A DNA stretch of 64,000 nt. Origin: Umbilicaria muhlenbergii. Its lineage: Eukaryota; Ascomycota; Lecanoromycetes; Umbilicariales; Umbilicariaceae. The DNA is taken from contig KK106983.1 of assembly GCA_000611775.1 (NCBI GenBank), positions 5,151,818 through 5,215,817 of the forward strand, written 5' to 3'. The notes under the pieces were generated by a model that worked only from the letters and a program-made list of their open reading frames with translations, ran no database searches and was not told the origin of the DNA. Each line of letters begins with the position of its first letter. Positions within the stretch are counted from its first letter, which is position 1. The position numbers and the translations under genes were made by a program. Shown here one piece after another: positions 1 to 12,132 of the stretch.

Positions 1-1167
1 GGAACAGATTCCTAGAGCTGCGGTGAGTGAGTTTTATATTTTTCTCGACGGTGTGGGGTTTGGTTTGCTTTCTAGGTGTGTGGGATGTTATCATAAGAGC
101 CAGCGAGTGAAGAGAACAGTAGGAAATATGTTTATTTCAAGGGAGGTGTTAACCAGCACACTGTGGCGGACATGCATCTCAAGTGAATAAAATATATCCT
201 GAGCAGCACTGCGTCTTAAGACGAAAGGGTGGATATTCACCCCCGGACAGATAGTGCACCATAACTGTCGTCCAAGTAAAAGCTTTTACACCTATAGTCC
301 ACAGGATGTAACACAAGGAGGGGTATACAGAGCATCATCTTGCCCAGACATCGATGTCGAGCACAACGATGTTCGAGGATATATACCTCCCAGCATCAAA
401 CATTGAGCCGGTCATATGGTATCTAGCAGTAGAGTATCAGGCTTCAGAAACATGTCATGATGAGATCATCCGCCCATAAAGAGCAATCATCCTCTTCCTA
501 TTATGATATTGATACAGCGTATCGTTCATCATCAGCCCATGTTCTCCAGAAAGAAAGAAAAAAAGTCCGTCCGCACACAAGGTATTTCTTCCTTCCCGCT
601 AAGCGCAAATCCCCGCTAGCTTAGCGCAGAATTCCGCCCATCACTATTAAATTCCTTGCGGCACTTTGAAACTTCTTTTCCTTCTTCGTGCGGCGGCGCG
701 ACTCTCACACCCGTGTTGCCTGGACATCTCATTCTCCGTGGTGTTTCCCAAGCGTCAGTCGTGCCACAGAGTGATGAAATTGCACGTCGGTTCCTCCTCG
801 TGTGGGTTTCCTCGCAGTTGATCGCTCATGCGGTTGATGTTGGGGAAAGCTTGAGGTTGGGACTGAACAAATGGCTTTAAGATATCATGAGGCTTCTACT
901 GCTGACTTGTGCTCAGTGCTAACTATAGGCTAGAGTACCTTTGAGAGAAGTTGTGGTCGACGGATTGTGGATATAGCTAGGGATTTGTTGAGGCAGGCAG
1001 GTTTGGAGAATTTCGAGAGTCCTAATTTAGGTAGAGAATTCGGATGGAAGTCCCTTGCAGTAGATGCAATAGGAACATTTCATACCTCTTACGTCTATGA
1101 TATGGGACCCTTTCGATATCGTAACACGCAACGCCAATCCCTCGTTGATGCCATGTCCTGTTTGCAA
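1..1167. other. Left edge, no gene recognised
   Basis: I see no convincing coding region here. Short open frames exist but lack ATG starts, splice-joined partners or recognisable motifs. The first 30 bases contain a possible 5' splice site (GTGAGT), so the end of a gene lying mainly outside the window cannot be excluded. The last 200 bases are probably the 3' untranslated region of the neighbouring minus-strand gene. Confidence 0.4.
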
Positions 1168-2372
1168 TCATTCTCCAGGGTGATCGCCAATCTTCTCCAG
1201 CTTCCCAAGCTCTCTTTTTTCACCGGTCTCCCCAATAATTCTCAGCCGGTCGACTCGGACCTTCTCTCCTTCCCCGTCACCATCCACCACAAAGATCACC
1301 AAAGACGAGATATTCTGGAACTTCACGAATCTTAGCTCGATCTTGGCAGTCCCGGTCTTCTCATCCCAATCTCGAGGACCGAGAGTGATCGATTGTGTAG
1401 CTTGTATGTCCTCTGCTTCTTCAAAGCCGAGAACATGGGCACGATTCGAGTAGATTTGAATAGTCTTCGGCCGCAGAGGAGGCTCCTCGCCGCGATCTTC
1501 CGACGCTTTTGGCGGTAAAGACGTGATATGTAGCGTATGAACTTTCAGCGTTGACTGGAATGGTACGAACAGCATGAGCTGCTCATCCGTGTCGCTCTCC
1601 ACCCAGTCCTTCTTACTCTCCTTGCCACTCGATTTGCCCTTGCCCTTATCGTCCAGACCCGACGGTTCGCTCGCGTCGAACAAGGTTCGTGAATTGCCAA
1701 ACTCGCTGTCGGAGTTCAAGAGATCTAAGCCTTTGATATCGACCTGGCCCGTGACATCTCTGTAGCCCTTGGGAAGACTACAACCTAGCCACATCAGCCC
1801 ATCACTGCTGGTACCGCTGGCTTCGCCGAATCCTCCCGTCACTGCTGCACCATCCGAGTCAGCTTCCGCCGCAAGCTTTTGTACCGCGTCTGCGAGTTTT
1901 CGTTGGTCGGCACCGCGGATGGTAGAGACGATTTGTTTGTTCTTGAATATGAGGAACGTGGGCATGCTAGGTAGGCCAGCTTGTTAGATGAGCCGGCTAA
2001 ACAGATTCTCAAAAGAGAAGAAGGCATCTCAGGTCTTACGCAGTGATACCGTAGGCTCGAGAGATTTCTTGCTGTTGGTCGACATTGACTTTGGTGAATG
2101 TGATTTTCTGCGGCCGAGACAGCTGAGCGGATAGCTGCTCGTAAACGGGGGCGATCTGCTTGCATGGTGCACACCAATCTGCATAGACTAAGAGAGTCCA
2201 GAGTCAGTTTCTTTTGCATGAGTGTGAGAGGTTGGCATGTGAGAGGACTGATGCCTATCGATCTTGGCGGGGCAGTGGGGCCTGGGAACATACAGTCTGT
2301 AACTACAATTTTAGATGTGTCAAGTGTTTTAGTGAACTGGCTCGTGGAGCCTATGTGTACAGTTTTCGACAT
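1168..2372 (-). CDS. txl1: Thioredoxin-like protein with C-terminal PITH domain (TXNL1/Txl1 type)
   Basis: Three exons on the minus strand: 2372-2294, 2187-2040 and 1966-1168, joined by clean GT-AG introns of 106 and 73 bases, give 341 residues. Residues about 1-108 form a thioredoxin fold with the redox motif WCAPCK and the cis-proline segment GITAMPTFLIFK. Residues from about 140 to the end match the PITH domain (motifs LMWLGCSLPKG, LKVHTLHITSLPP, ELRFVKFQN). The family, human TXNL1 and fission yeast Txl1, docks on the 26S proteasome through PITH and reduces substrates there; length and domain order fit. The start is the first ATG and gives the normal thioredoxin N-terminus. Exon joins come from frame continuity, not transcript data. 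Confidence 0.93.
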
Positions 2373-2614
2373 GGCGAAGTGGTATGAAGTCTAGATAGAG
2401 GCTACGCCGAAGGGTGGAGTGCCGCTCTCACCTTGGCGAGATATTTGGCGGACGAGGATTCATAATTCGGAGAGCACGGTGACAATAGCATCTCAAATTA
2501 TACATCACGTCATGTTTCACCGCTACATTCATACGCTCTCGAAAGAAGCATATGCTCTATGAGGTATATACTATCTTCTGGTCTTGCTGGGATAGATTCT
2601 ATTGATAGCGATCT

Positions 2615-3115
2615 CTAGCAACCTATACACCTCCATGCCGCAATACACACAGGGTAGCCGTCCAGCCATGGTTCAACACCAGGCCACTCCGCAGGTACCT
2701 CATCCTCCGCAGTAGCGAGACTGCGTCTTGTGACTGCCGGCCACCCGAGCGTTATGGCGTTTAAAATCAGCATCGCGATGAGGACTGCTGCTACAAGGAA
2801 CTTGACTTTCTCAGCGGCGTCCAAACCATCTCTATGAAGGTAATAGGTATACATACCTTGCCCTGTGATGCCTCTTGATCGGCCGTAATCTATGCCACGC
2901 CTGTAAACAAGTTCCAAATGCTCGTTGAAAAGCCTCCCCTGCGCCTGTAGCTTCTCCAGTATCCTCTCTGTTCTTAGCTCACCGGGTTGCGGGCAGAATT
3001 TCACCAGAGATGAAGCGGAGACGCCCCTGAGCCCAACGAGTATGGACCAACACCACATTATCAGGCTTGCTTCGAAGTGGGTGGCACCGTAGCTGCTTCG
3101 AAGTGAGGTAAACAT
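2615..3115 (-). CDS. Hypothetical protein with one membrane segment
   Basis: An uninterrupted 166-codon frame starts at an ATG. I do not recognise a family. Near residues 103-125 a hydrophobic stretch (VKFLVAAVLIAMLILNAI) could span a membrane, preceded by a basic and acidic helical region. No signal peptide is evident and the C-terminus is Cys/Trp-rich. It sits between the thioredoxin and DPH4-like genes on the same strand. Coding status is uncertain: the frame is short and could be chance, or a fragment of a spliced gene. Confidence 0.3.
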   Translation of the reverse strand: MFTSLRSSYGATHFEASLIMWCWSILVGLRGVSASSLVKFCPQPGELRTERILEKLQAQGRLFNEHLELVYRRGIDYGRSRGITGQGMYTYYLHRDGLDAAEKVKFLVAAVLIAMLILNAITLGWPAVTRRSLATAEDEVPAEWPGVEPWLDGYPVCIAAWRCIGC

Positions 3116-3158
3116 TCCACAGCATGCTTAGTAGCATATGTCAACCCATGCCGTAGTC

Positions 3159-3686
3159 TTAGCCACCATCTGCTACGTCGAATACAACCTTGAGCCAAAG
3201 GCTGCATCCGCGGCATCCTGTAATAACCTCACCGTGTTCTGCTTCCCGTTCAAGCTCTTGTTCAGTAAGGAGAAACCCCCTTCCATTGCCACACCGACAA
3301 CTACGATACCACACGTGCTGGAGTTCGTCATAATCGAGATCGTCCAAATCGGCCGTCTCTAATCCGGGACGAGGCTTTTCCAAAGTGGCATTGTTGTTGC
3401 TTGTCTGGAGACGCAAAAAGCGGTCATACTCGGAGCGAGTGGTAGCGTCAGACAGCACCTTGTAGGCCAGTGTTATGGCGTCAATTGTTGGATTGGATAA
3501 ATCCGAGTTCGTGGCTTCTGGTGCTGTCGACTTGGATCTGTCAGGGTGGTGATGCAGCAACGAGCGCCGGTATGCTAATTTAATATCCCGCGCCGTAACA
3601 TCATGGCCTGTTTGGTTGGGAGGCGACAGTGACAAAACTTGGTAATGGTTCAGTTGGCTGAAAGTATCTGGAGTCGATAGTGCCAT
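3159..3686 (-). CDS. DPH4: DPH4-like J-domain and CSL zinc-finger protein (diphthamide biosynthesis)
   Basis: Intronless, 175 residues. An N-terminal J domain starts directly (NHYQVLSL), carries the HPD signature in LLHHHPDRS and ends near AYKVLSDATTRSEYDRFL. A C-terminal DPH-type (CSL) zinc finger follows, with the paired cysteines CRCGNG and CRGCS and the conserved ending LWLKVVFDV. This J plus CSL arrangement defines Dph4/Jjj3 (DNAJC24), which supports the Dph1-Dph2 iron-sulfur enzyme in the first step of diphthamide formation on eEF2. The frame stays open 63 codons further upstream, but the ATG at 3686 places the J domain at the usual distance from the N-terminus, so I prefer it. Confidence 0.9.
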   Translation of the reverse strand: MALSTPDTFSQLNHYQVLSLSPPNQTGHDVTARDIKLAYRRSLLHHHPDRSKSTAPEATNSDLSNPTIDAITLAYKVLSDATTRSEYDRFLRLQTSNNNATLEKPRPGLETADLDDLDYDELQHVWYRSCRCGNGRGFLLTEQELEREAEHGEVITGCRGCSLWLKVVFDVADGG

Positions 3687-4586
3687 GGAATCTTGTTGGG
3701 TACGCTCTTGGGTGAACGAGGAAAGCGAGTAGTGATGCACCGTTTGCAGGTTTGTTGAAGTGGAGAGGTACGGTTCTTCGTATCCAGTAAAATACCTTGC
3801 CCTGTTGTTCGTGTCAACAAGCGAAGGGGGTTGATTGTGGATTATATTCCTGTCATCTTTAAATTCATCAGTCACATGACCAGCATGAGGCTGACTTTCC
3901 TCGGCAAAACGAAATCAGCGTCATTCTTAATTACCTTACCCTTCGAAAAGTCAAGCCTTTTACTTCATCAATCCGGTGTAGCTGCCACTCCCTCGCAAAG
4001 AGAGGAACCTTGGCCTTCAAACTACTCTGTCCTCCCGCATCTATTCCCGTGCAGGACAGAGATTCATTCCTGTCCAAAGGCCCTTCCACACTGAGCGTCC
4101 GCGCAATAGTTGGTCGTTATCTACATCGAAAAGGGTGCAAACGAAAAGACGACTGGATTCATTAGGACAGGATGAATTGAACATAGCTCCATCTTAACTG
4201 GGATAGCGCCAGGCGGCACCCCACATTATTAAACTTGCCGACGCAGGGAAGCGCAGACGCGGCGTCATGATCGCTGGAGGGGCTGAGGCCTCCAGCCTGC
4301 TAGCGAGAGAAGCAACCGGTTTCTGCATATTTGTGTCCAAGGAGCCAAGGTCGAAACATTAATGTCGTCGCTCAAAAGGCAACGACACCATTCCACATTT
4401 GCGTACGCTATGTTATCTCTACATCAAACTCTACATCAGCACATCCACTTCATCGACCATGAAGTACATTGCTTGATTCTGCCAACTTGAGTGCCGCAGT
4501 GCATGTACTAATAAATCAAACTGTACATGCGCCTTACCTTCGCCGTCCTAGCTTTTGATGTTTTGTGATTCCGTTGCAGAGCTACT
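3687..4586. other. Intergenic region between divergent DPH4-like and Mug190-like genes
   Basis: Divergent promoter region of about 900 bases. The first 190 bases upstream of the DPH4-like ATG stay open in its frame but look like 5' leader. No RNA gene or repeat is seen. Confidence 0.5.
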
Positions 4587-7500
4587 ATGTCAGATCCCAA
4601 TAGCTTCAACGAAGATGCTTCGAAACGGAGGGCGGGAGCACCCTACAGCTCCCAGCATCCTGTCCCCAATATTGAGCGTTATGAAGACCGCAAGCAACGG
4701 CGCGAGGCGCAACCCACGGCGGAAACCGTCCGCCCAGTTGCTGGAGAAGCGGAAGAGCCAGAGGAGGGCGGACTACTCGACTCGCTGAAGACTCACCTTC
4801 ATATAAATGGGAATTCCAAGCAAACGCCGGCGCAAAAAGGCGATATACACCCCTACAGCAGCGAGAACCGAAATGAACAACGCCCAGCTTCCAGTCATGA
4901 CGACATCGAGCTTGAAGGTGAAGGGGATGGCGGGCAGCAGAAGAATGAGCAGGTTCCCCAGGACACGTCGCAAAGCACAGTCTCTGAACAAGATCCTCGG
5001 AAAAAGAGGAAAGGCATGAAACATCTGAAGAGGGACTATGCTGGCCGTCTGGTGACAGATCCTGTCACACATCTTCCTGTCACTATCCATGACTCGACAA
5101 ATACCGAACTCAACAATGTTCCAGAGAACCTGCCGCCAGCTGGCTCAGAGCCTCGAACTTCGACTGGCTTCAGCGCTGCCTCGAAATCTTCGAGCCAACT
5201 GGATCGCGAGACGCAGGAAGCGGAAGATGTGCACAAAGCCATGAACACACTGTTTCCCCCTCCTGCTTATCAGACAGTAAAAGATCAATTGGACAGAGTA
5301 TACAACCTTGCGGTCACTATTGGTTTGGGCTCTATGCTTGTGGTGGTCTTGGTGATACCCATCGCAAGTAATCTGGTTAGTTCGAGCTCATGGATGAGCT
5401 TTCTGACGTCCTCTACTGTCATCCTTAGTCTGGGTTTGGGGCTTGGAGGTGGTATAATCTGGGGTATCCGAGGCTGGCTGAGCCACAAGGTCAATAACAT
5501 CTGGGAAGATGAAGTTTGGGACGCAGCGAGAGAGCAAGAAGAAGGGCAAGCCGAATCTACAACCCCAGAGTCAACTCAATGGCTTAATTCGCTTCTTGCT
5601 TCCATGTGGCCCTTGGTCAACCCAGATCTCTTTAACAGCTTAGCGGATACGCTTGAAGATGTCATGCAGGCATCGCTACCAAAGCTAGTCCGTATGATAA
5701 GTGTCGAGGATCTCGGTCAGGGCAGCGAAGCAATCCGCATCCTAGGTGTACGTTGGTTGCCGACTGGGGCTGCTGCGAAAGATGTGTCCGTTGATGGAAA
5801 GTTCAAGTCTGGAAAAGAGAACCACGAGAGCGATCGCAAAGTTCCTGGTCAAGGTGAGATTGACGACGATACCAAATCCGACGCTTCTGGGGAACACAAG
5901 GCAGAAGAAGGGGGCCCGCAGAATAGAGCGGACAAGGAGAAAGAAGAAGGGGATGAGGAGAATGTTGCTGAGGGTTTAGAAGCTGAAGAAGGTGATTTTG
6001 TCAATATGGAGGTTGCTTTTGCGTATAGGAGTTGCAGTCGCAGTAAGAGTATACGGAACAAGGCAAAGAACGCGCACTTGTATCTGGTCTTTTTCTTACC
6101 AGGAGGTGTTGAATTCCGTAAGTGTCCCGGACATCCCTTTGCTTAAGGTCGCTATGAGCTCCTTGGAATATTGACTGTTTAAAGCTGTCTGGGTCGAACT
6201 TCGAGGCCTCATAGGAACATTACGGATGCGGCTCCAGCTATGCCCCGATCCTCCGTTCTTCGCCCTGTGTACTTTGACCCTTCTTGGCCAACCAAAAGTC
6301 GACCTTTCTTGTGTGCCGTTGACAAGAAAGGGATTGAACATCATGGACCTTCCAATAATTTCCTCGTTTGTGCAAAGCTCCGTGGATGCAGCTTTGTCAG
6401 AATATGTGGCTCCGAAGAGTCTGACATTGGATATAAAGGATATGATCGTGGGCGACGACTTCAAGAAAGACACGACCACCCGCGGCGTTGTAATTGTTAG
6501 GATCAAAAGAGCGAAGGGATTCAAGGAGGGTGATCCCAGTCTTGGGGGCCTGAAGAAGGGCTCTGGTGATCCTTATATTGCGGTTGGCTGGGCAAAGTTC
6601 GGTAAACCTGTATGGTCAACCAGGGTCATTATCAATGATCTGGAACCAATCTGGGATGAAACCGCATTTGTCCTTGTCGGGCCCCAAGAACTGAATGCTG
6701 AAGAGCGGTTGAGGGTGCAGCTGTGGGACTCGGATCGTTTAACAGCTGATGATGATCTTGGAAGGATTGAGGTCGATCTTAAGGAGCTCATGCACAGTCC
6801 TAATTCGAAGGGGAAGATGTGGGATCGGCAAGATGGTTTCATGGCCATGGACGCAGGCGAGAAGATGCCGGGGTTACTCGACTGGAGTGTTGGATACTTT
6901 GCAAAAATTGGGGTCCAGAAAGACGAGCTTGCAAGACAAACGGAAGAACCTAGAGTCAAGAACATTGAAGATCTAAAAGAGAAAGTAGCGCAAGATGCAC
7001 GACGAAAATTGAGGGAAGCAAGTGACAGAGACGAATCGAGCGAGATAGAACAACAGCAAGCCCAGGATTTGCAGGTTAGAGAAGGTATGGAGACTCAGCG
7101 GTGGCTATAATCTCTTCTGTTGAATCGATACTGACCAGCATACAGAGAACATGATCATCTCCTGCCCCCCATTACAAGGATATCCTACAGGAATTCTTTC
7201 CATCCAGATTCATCAAATCACAGGCCTCGAATTCGAAAAGATGAGGAAGAACAGGGATCCGAAAGAGGATGGGAGTGACGCCGAAGAAGGCTCTGGCGAC
7301 CTTCCATCGAGCTACTGCACTATCATCCTCAACCACCAGAAAATATTTAAGACACGGACCAAACCCAAGAATGACAAGCCTTTCTTCAATGCTGGCACCG
7401 AGCGCTTTATTCGCGATTGGCGAACAACCGAGGTTATGTTATCTGTCCGGGATGCTCGAGTGCATGAAGACAACCCCCTTATCGGCATTGTATACCTCCC

Positions 7501-8512
7501 CCTTGCCCACATTTTCCGGAATCGTTCACAGATCATGGAGACTTATCCTCTCGTTGGCGGCCTCGGCTATGGCCGTGCCCGCGTTTCGATGGTCTTCCGT
7601 TCTGTTCAGCTGCAGATACCAAATGAGCTTCTGGGTTGGGATTATGGTACGCTTGAAATCACTGGACCCATCACATCCAAGGACCTCCCAGCAGATCTGC
7701 GTGGGTTGCGTCTCAAGTTGCGTACCAACATCCACCGTGTTAAGATGTATTCCGCCAGCAGCGATGGGCATTGGACAGGCAAGAAAGACCGGAAAGTCCG
7801 CCTTGCGGTCAGGAAGCGGTATAGCTCTTGCTTGGTAATCGAATTCCGCAAGAATCAAATCGCGTTCGACAAAACATCCGCCTTTGCTGTTTTCTGGCTG
7901 AAAGATATACCCGACGACGAAGAGAAGACCGTGACATTAACAGTCTGGCATGGAGACACAGACATGAAACGTGCCGAGTCGAATTGTCTCGACAAGGTGG
8001 GCGCCAGCTCAGGGACTATTGAGGTACCGATGAAGTTCTGGCACGGACTAAGTGGCCTGCACAAAAAGCATGCGGGCAGCAATACGAATATGAAAGATGT
8101 TTTGGAGGTTTTGGATACTGCGTACGACAACAAGGAAGTCAGAGAGACCATGGCGGGGCCCGATGAGAGCGACTCCGACGAATCAGAGGGCGATGCAGAG
8201 CGCTCCTCTACCAGCAGTGAACGGCGAAGTAGACACAACCAGGAAAACGGGGGAAGGGACCCTTGGGATCAAGTGATGGATTATAAAGATCACAGCGATC
8301 AGCTGCATCGGTCGCACAGGGGTATCATGCAATGGAAGGTATTTAATTATTATTTCACTACTCTGGACGCATGGGTTGCTGATCTCCATATCAAATAGGG
8401 GGCACGTACGGCGAAATGGATAAAAACCAAGGTGGAACATGGGAAGGATCACGTGTTGGGAAATTTTAAGCATCATCATGAAAGGGAGTCTGGTATTGAG
8501 ACGGAAGCCTGA
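4587..8512 (+). CDS. Membrane-contact lipid-transfer protein with SMP and C2 domains (Mug190/tricalbin-like)
   Basis: Four exons (4587-6117, 6185-7084, 7146-8338, 8399-8512) give 1245 residues. Order: a charged disordered N-terminus (1-220); two adjacent hydrophobic segments near residues 235-300, probably an ER hairpin anchor; an SMP domain beginning STQWLNSLLASMWPLVNP and continuing across intron 1 to LIGTLRMRLQLCP and LTLDIKDMIVG; a C2 domain (VVIVRIKRAKGFKEGD, GSGDPYIAVGW, DLEPIWDETAFV); a coiled charged linker; a second C2 domain in exon 3; and a C2-like third unit. The tail is recovered only by splicing to exon 4 (GIETEA end). SMP proteins transfer lipids at ER-plasma membrane contacts. 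The closest named family I recall is fission yeast Mug190; that name is from memory. Confidence 0.88.
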
Positions 8513-10246
8513 ACGTCTTGGCGATTGGTAACGATTTGGAGTGGGTTATGACTTGGGTTTGGGTCGGTCTTGAGGTTCAAAAGGGAGGATTGACGCAGCG
8601 TTGTTTGGGATTGTTGATAGGCACACGGGCATTGTAATAACAGTAGGATATTGGTGAGCAGGAAAATGGGACCCGCGGGAAGGGCCTCTTGGATTAATGA
8701 CAGGTACAGAGCGGGTTGCGCTGGTTGGGGTTCTCAAAGACAGCGAGAATACAAACTCCGTTACGGCATTGATTGTGTACGACGGGAGATATCTTGATAT
8801 AGCCATAACAAGAATCGCACAAGCACGCGGCAACAGAGTCATCGTCGAACAAGCTACCACTCTCTACAAGGATGCTAGAAATGCAACTTATAAGAACTCC
8901 CCCCAACTTTCCCCTCCCATCCATCACCCAGCAAACCCAAATACAACAATGTCCGGCACCTCAGTAACTCCCCCCGCCCACCGAACCCGACCAACGAGCT
9001 CCGGCACGGAAGCCAAAAGACGCCCTTCTCCCTACTTTTCGTAGGTTTCAATCTAGTCCGCCAATATGACCGTCCATCCTGTCGGTATCTTGCGATTGCA
9101 AGGCAGGTGTGGCGGTTGATTATGCGTTCATGGTTTTATTAAGTGTGAGGAGCAGGAACGGGAGCGAGGGAAGAGGCTTTGGTGGGTTTGGAGGGGCCGG
9201 GGGGGGGGGGGGGGGGCGGGGGTGGGGGACGCCCGGGGGGTTAGGTAAGCGACGCTAAGGAATCTTTCTCTAGTCTTTTTAGGTGTACTTCGTTTTTGAT
9301 GGTTGACTACATCTCCTGGTTTTCGTCTTCTAGCTTTTATGCCGAAGGGTTTGGCCTGGGGTGATGATGAGTTGGTGGTCTCGCTATGGAAGGGGGTTCT
9401 ACGCTATGCATGTGCCTGTACGGCATACCTTTGAGGTCTTGCCTCGAGTGGCCTCGAGCCTACCTGGCCAATGTCGTCTCTGTGATTTGCATGGCCGCTG
9501 TGCCGTCTGCGGCGTTCGTGCATTTCATAGCGCAGGTGCCTGCGCTGTTTTTCTAGTCCTTGTGCCGTACTGCAGGTTGCTTTGTGGTGAATATGCCTCG
9601 GGCCTGCATTGCAATTCCTTCTCACATACTCTACCGGGATTCTCATGCTTCGCCTCAACAGTGCAATGAGGCGTCTCAGTTACTCTTTTCTTCGGAGATG
9701 ACACCTTTAGCGCGTCTATCAAGACACCGTTTGCCCTTCTCAATCTGTGTTCCTGCTCAATTGTGGTATTTTCCACAATGCCCCACCATATACCACGACT
9801 TTGCCTACCTCCTGTGCCTCTCACCATGGTCTTGGGGCATACTTCTTATAGTCAGTGGGAGAAAAGAACAGGTTTTTAGCAGGACCGCGTCTTCTCCACC
9901 CTGCTGCTCCTGCTTCCGTGGATCAGTAGGACTTTATAATGGACGGACATCTTATTATAACGAGAATAACATTTCACGTTACGTGGAATGTACAAAGTAC
10001 AGTGATTTACAAAGGGCTAGGCATGGAGTATCATAACAATGCATGAAGACTGTTCTTAGAGGCACCCCTATTTGGACTCGTCGTAAAAGTCAGTACACAC
10101 CTTTGAAGTGGATCGACTGAATCTATTCACTCTGTCCAGAGTACTCTCAACCCTACTAGTACAACTGATGCGACATCTGGGCCATTGCTTGAGCATTATT
10201 TAAAGCTTGCCAAATACAATTCCAAGCTATCATCACAGAGTACCAC
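8513..10246. other. Intergenic region with a long G run
   Basis: About 1.7 kb without a convincing gene. It holds a G-rich tract at about 9190-9240 including an almost pure run of G. A short frame at 8949-9044 (31 codons, ATG in good context ACAACAATG, ends PSPYFS) could encode a small peptide or a first exon; support is weak. The rest, including cysteine-rich frames near 9360-9670, looks like chance. Confidence 0.4.
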
Positions 10247-12132
10247 CTACATCAGGTACCGATAATCCGGACTCATATCCCCCTTCTCCGTCTTGTCAAA
10301 CTCGGTCAACCCCAAATCCCTCGGCGCCCGATCCCGGTTCCGATTCTGCGTCCAAACCGCCACCAGGTAGCACACACAACTCGCCGCACTCAAGCAGACA
10401 AAGGCGATACAAATCGAGTACCCGGGCTTATACTCGGGCGCGTCCTTGGCCAGAAAGGCATACGTCGCGATAATACCCCCGATATTTCCAAAGCCAACCT
10501 GCCACGCGGTGCCTACGCTGCGTCTGTGATGCCCACCGAGATTCATGGTGAACCAGCAGACGATGACGGGCATGGCGCTGAAACTGCCCATAGCGACGAG
10601 GAAGAGTGCTCCGTATTCGAGGCGGTGGTTGTGGTGCACGGTGAGGAGGATGGCGAAGCCAGCAATGGTGACGGCGATTGGGATCAGGGTGAAGATGAAC
10701 CGATGTTTGGTTTTGTCGGAGATGTATGCGATTAGCATTGCAAAGGCAAACGCTGCAGCCCATGGAGGTACGCTGTGCAGTTGAGTTTGGATCGGAGAGT
10801 AGCCGTAGGATCTTATGATGCCTGGCGCGAAGAAGGCATAGCCGTAAGCCGGGACAATCTTTGGGGTTCTTGTAAGCTTTTTCATTACTCTCGGGGGATC
10901 ACGTTCTTACCAGTCCGAAGTACATGAACCCGCCAATGAAGACTTTGTAGTCTTTGAACACATTCACAACATCCTTCAGTCCAATTCGCCTCTCCGCAGC
11001 ACTTCTCCCCTGGTCTTTCCTCAGCCGCGCTTTCACATACACCCGCTCCTCTTCCGTAAGCCATTTTGCGTCTTCCGGGAAGACGGGGAGGAGAAAGAAT
11101 AATATGCAGGCTACGACGCACGTCAGGGTGCCCTCGAGTATGAAGATCCACTACATTTTCGGCTGTTGTCAGCTGTGCTCTAGAGGAATCGCGGCAGTCG
11201 ACATACACGCCATCCACGGTAGCCCCGCATGCCATCCATTTTGCCAATGGCGGAGGCGAGTAGCCCGCCGAAGGCCCCAGCGAGGCTAGCGCTGCTAAAG
11301 AGAAACGAATAGCGTCGCTGGGCTTCGCTCCGTTTGTACCACATGCCGATGATGTAGAAGCCTAAATTTGGAATTGGTCAATAGTTATCTGGGAGGAGAG
11401 GGAGCACTAAAAGAGAGAAGACTAGGTCTGCGAAAACATACAGGCAGGGAACATGCCCGATTCAGCCACACCTAGGAAGAAGCGAGTTGCGAGAAGGCCG
11501 CTGTAATTATGGACGAGGCCTTGACAGAGTGTTACGACGCCAAAGAGGAACATGCATCCGGATACTGTGAACGGTGTGAGCTATTGCAAAGCGAGATTTT
11601 GGGCTTGCGCAGCTTACGCCATAAGTTTGGCCCCACATTTTTGAGGAGGATGTTGGATGGGATCTCAAGAATTATATAGGGGATGAAGAAAATAGTGAGG
11701 CAGGTGTTGTATTCCGTGCCTGTCAGCTTCAAGTCTTTCTGGAGGCCGAAGACCGAGGCGTTGGCGATGTTTGTTCTATGTCGTTGTTAATGTTCGATTT
11801 CCCCTTGACAATTTCAAGCGGTTCCGGTCGTACCGGTCTAAGAACGCTAACAGATACATCAGGCTCAAGAAAGGGATGACGCGTAGATCGATCCTGGTCA
11901 TGAGCTTGCGCTCTGTAGTGTTTGAGGGGCATTCAACGTGGAACTCATCGACTTCGTGGACAGGGTGAGCGAGATCTGGGTCGTAGTAGGTTTTCGCATG
12001 TTGTTGCCCGTGGCCGAGCGACGAGTCTGGTGACTCGGAAGCTTCTATGCGGCAAATGGTCAGTATACAGACGTTTCATATTATCGTCTTCTCGTCTGTG
12101 TTGCACAATGGCTCACTCTCGCGTTTTGGCAT
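10247..12132 (-). CDS. MFS permease of the anion:cation symporter family (Dal5/TNA1-like)
   Basis: Seven exons on the minus strand: 12132-12117, 12044-11834, 11775-11618, 11564-11442, 11361-11207, 11150-10911 and 10858-10247, giving 504 residues with a consistent frame. The first exon is only 16 bases. Signature stretches in order: RIDLRVIPFLSLMYLLAFLDR with TNIANA (helix 1 and loop of this family), EIPSNILLKN, ATRFFLGVAESGMFPAC, FYIIGMWYKRSEAQRR, GYRGWRWIFILEGTLT and FPEDAKWLTEEER, then six C-terminal helices. This family imports carboxylates and vitamins such as allantoate, nicotinate, biotin or pantothenate with protons across the plasma membrane. The substrate cannot be told from sequence. 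No metabolic gene cluster adjoins it. Confidence 0.9.

Noticed and set aside
8949-9044. Small peptide gene of 31 codons
   Set aside because: The start context is good but the length and absence of a recognised family leave it unsupported; noted only in the intergenic entry.
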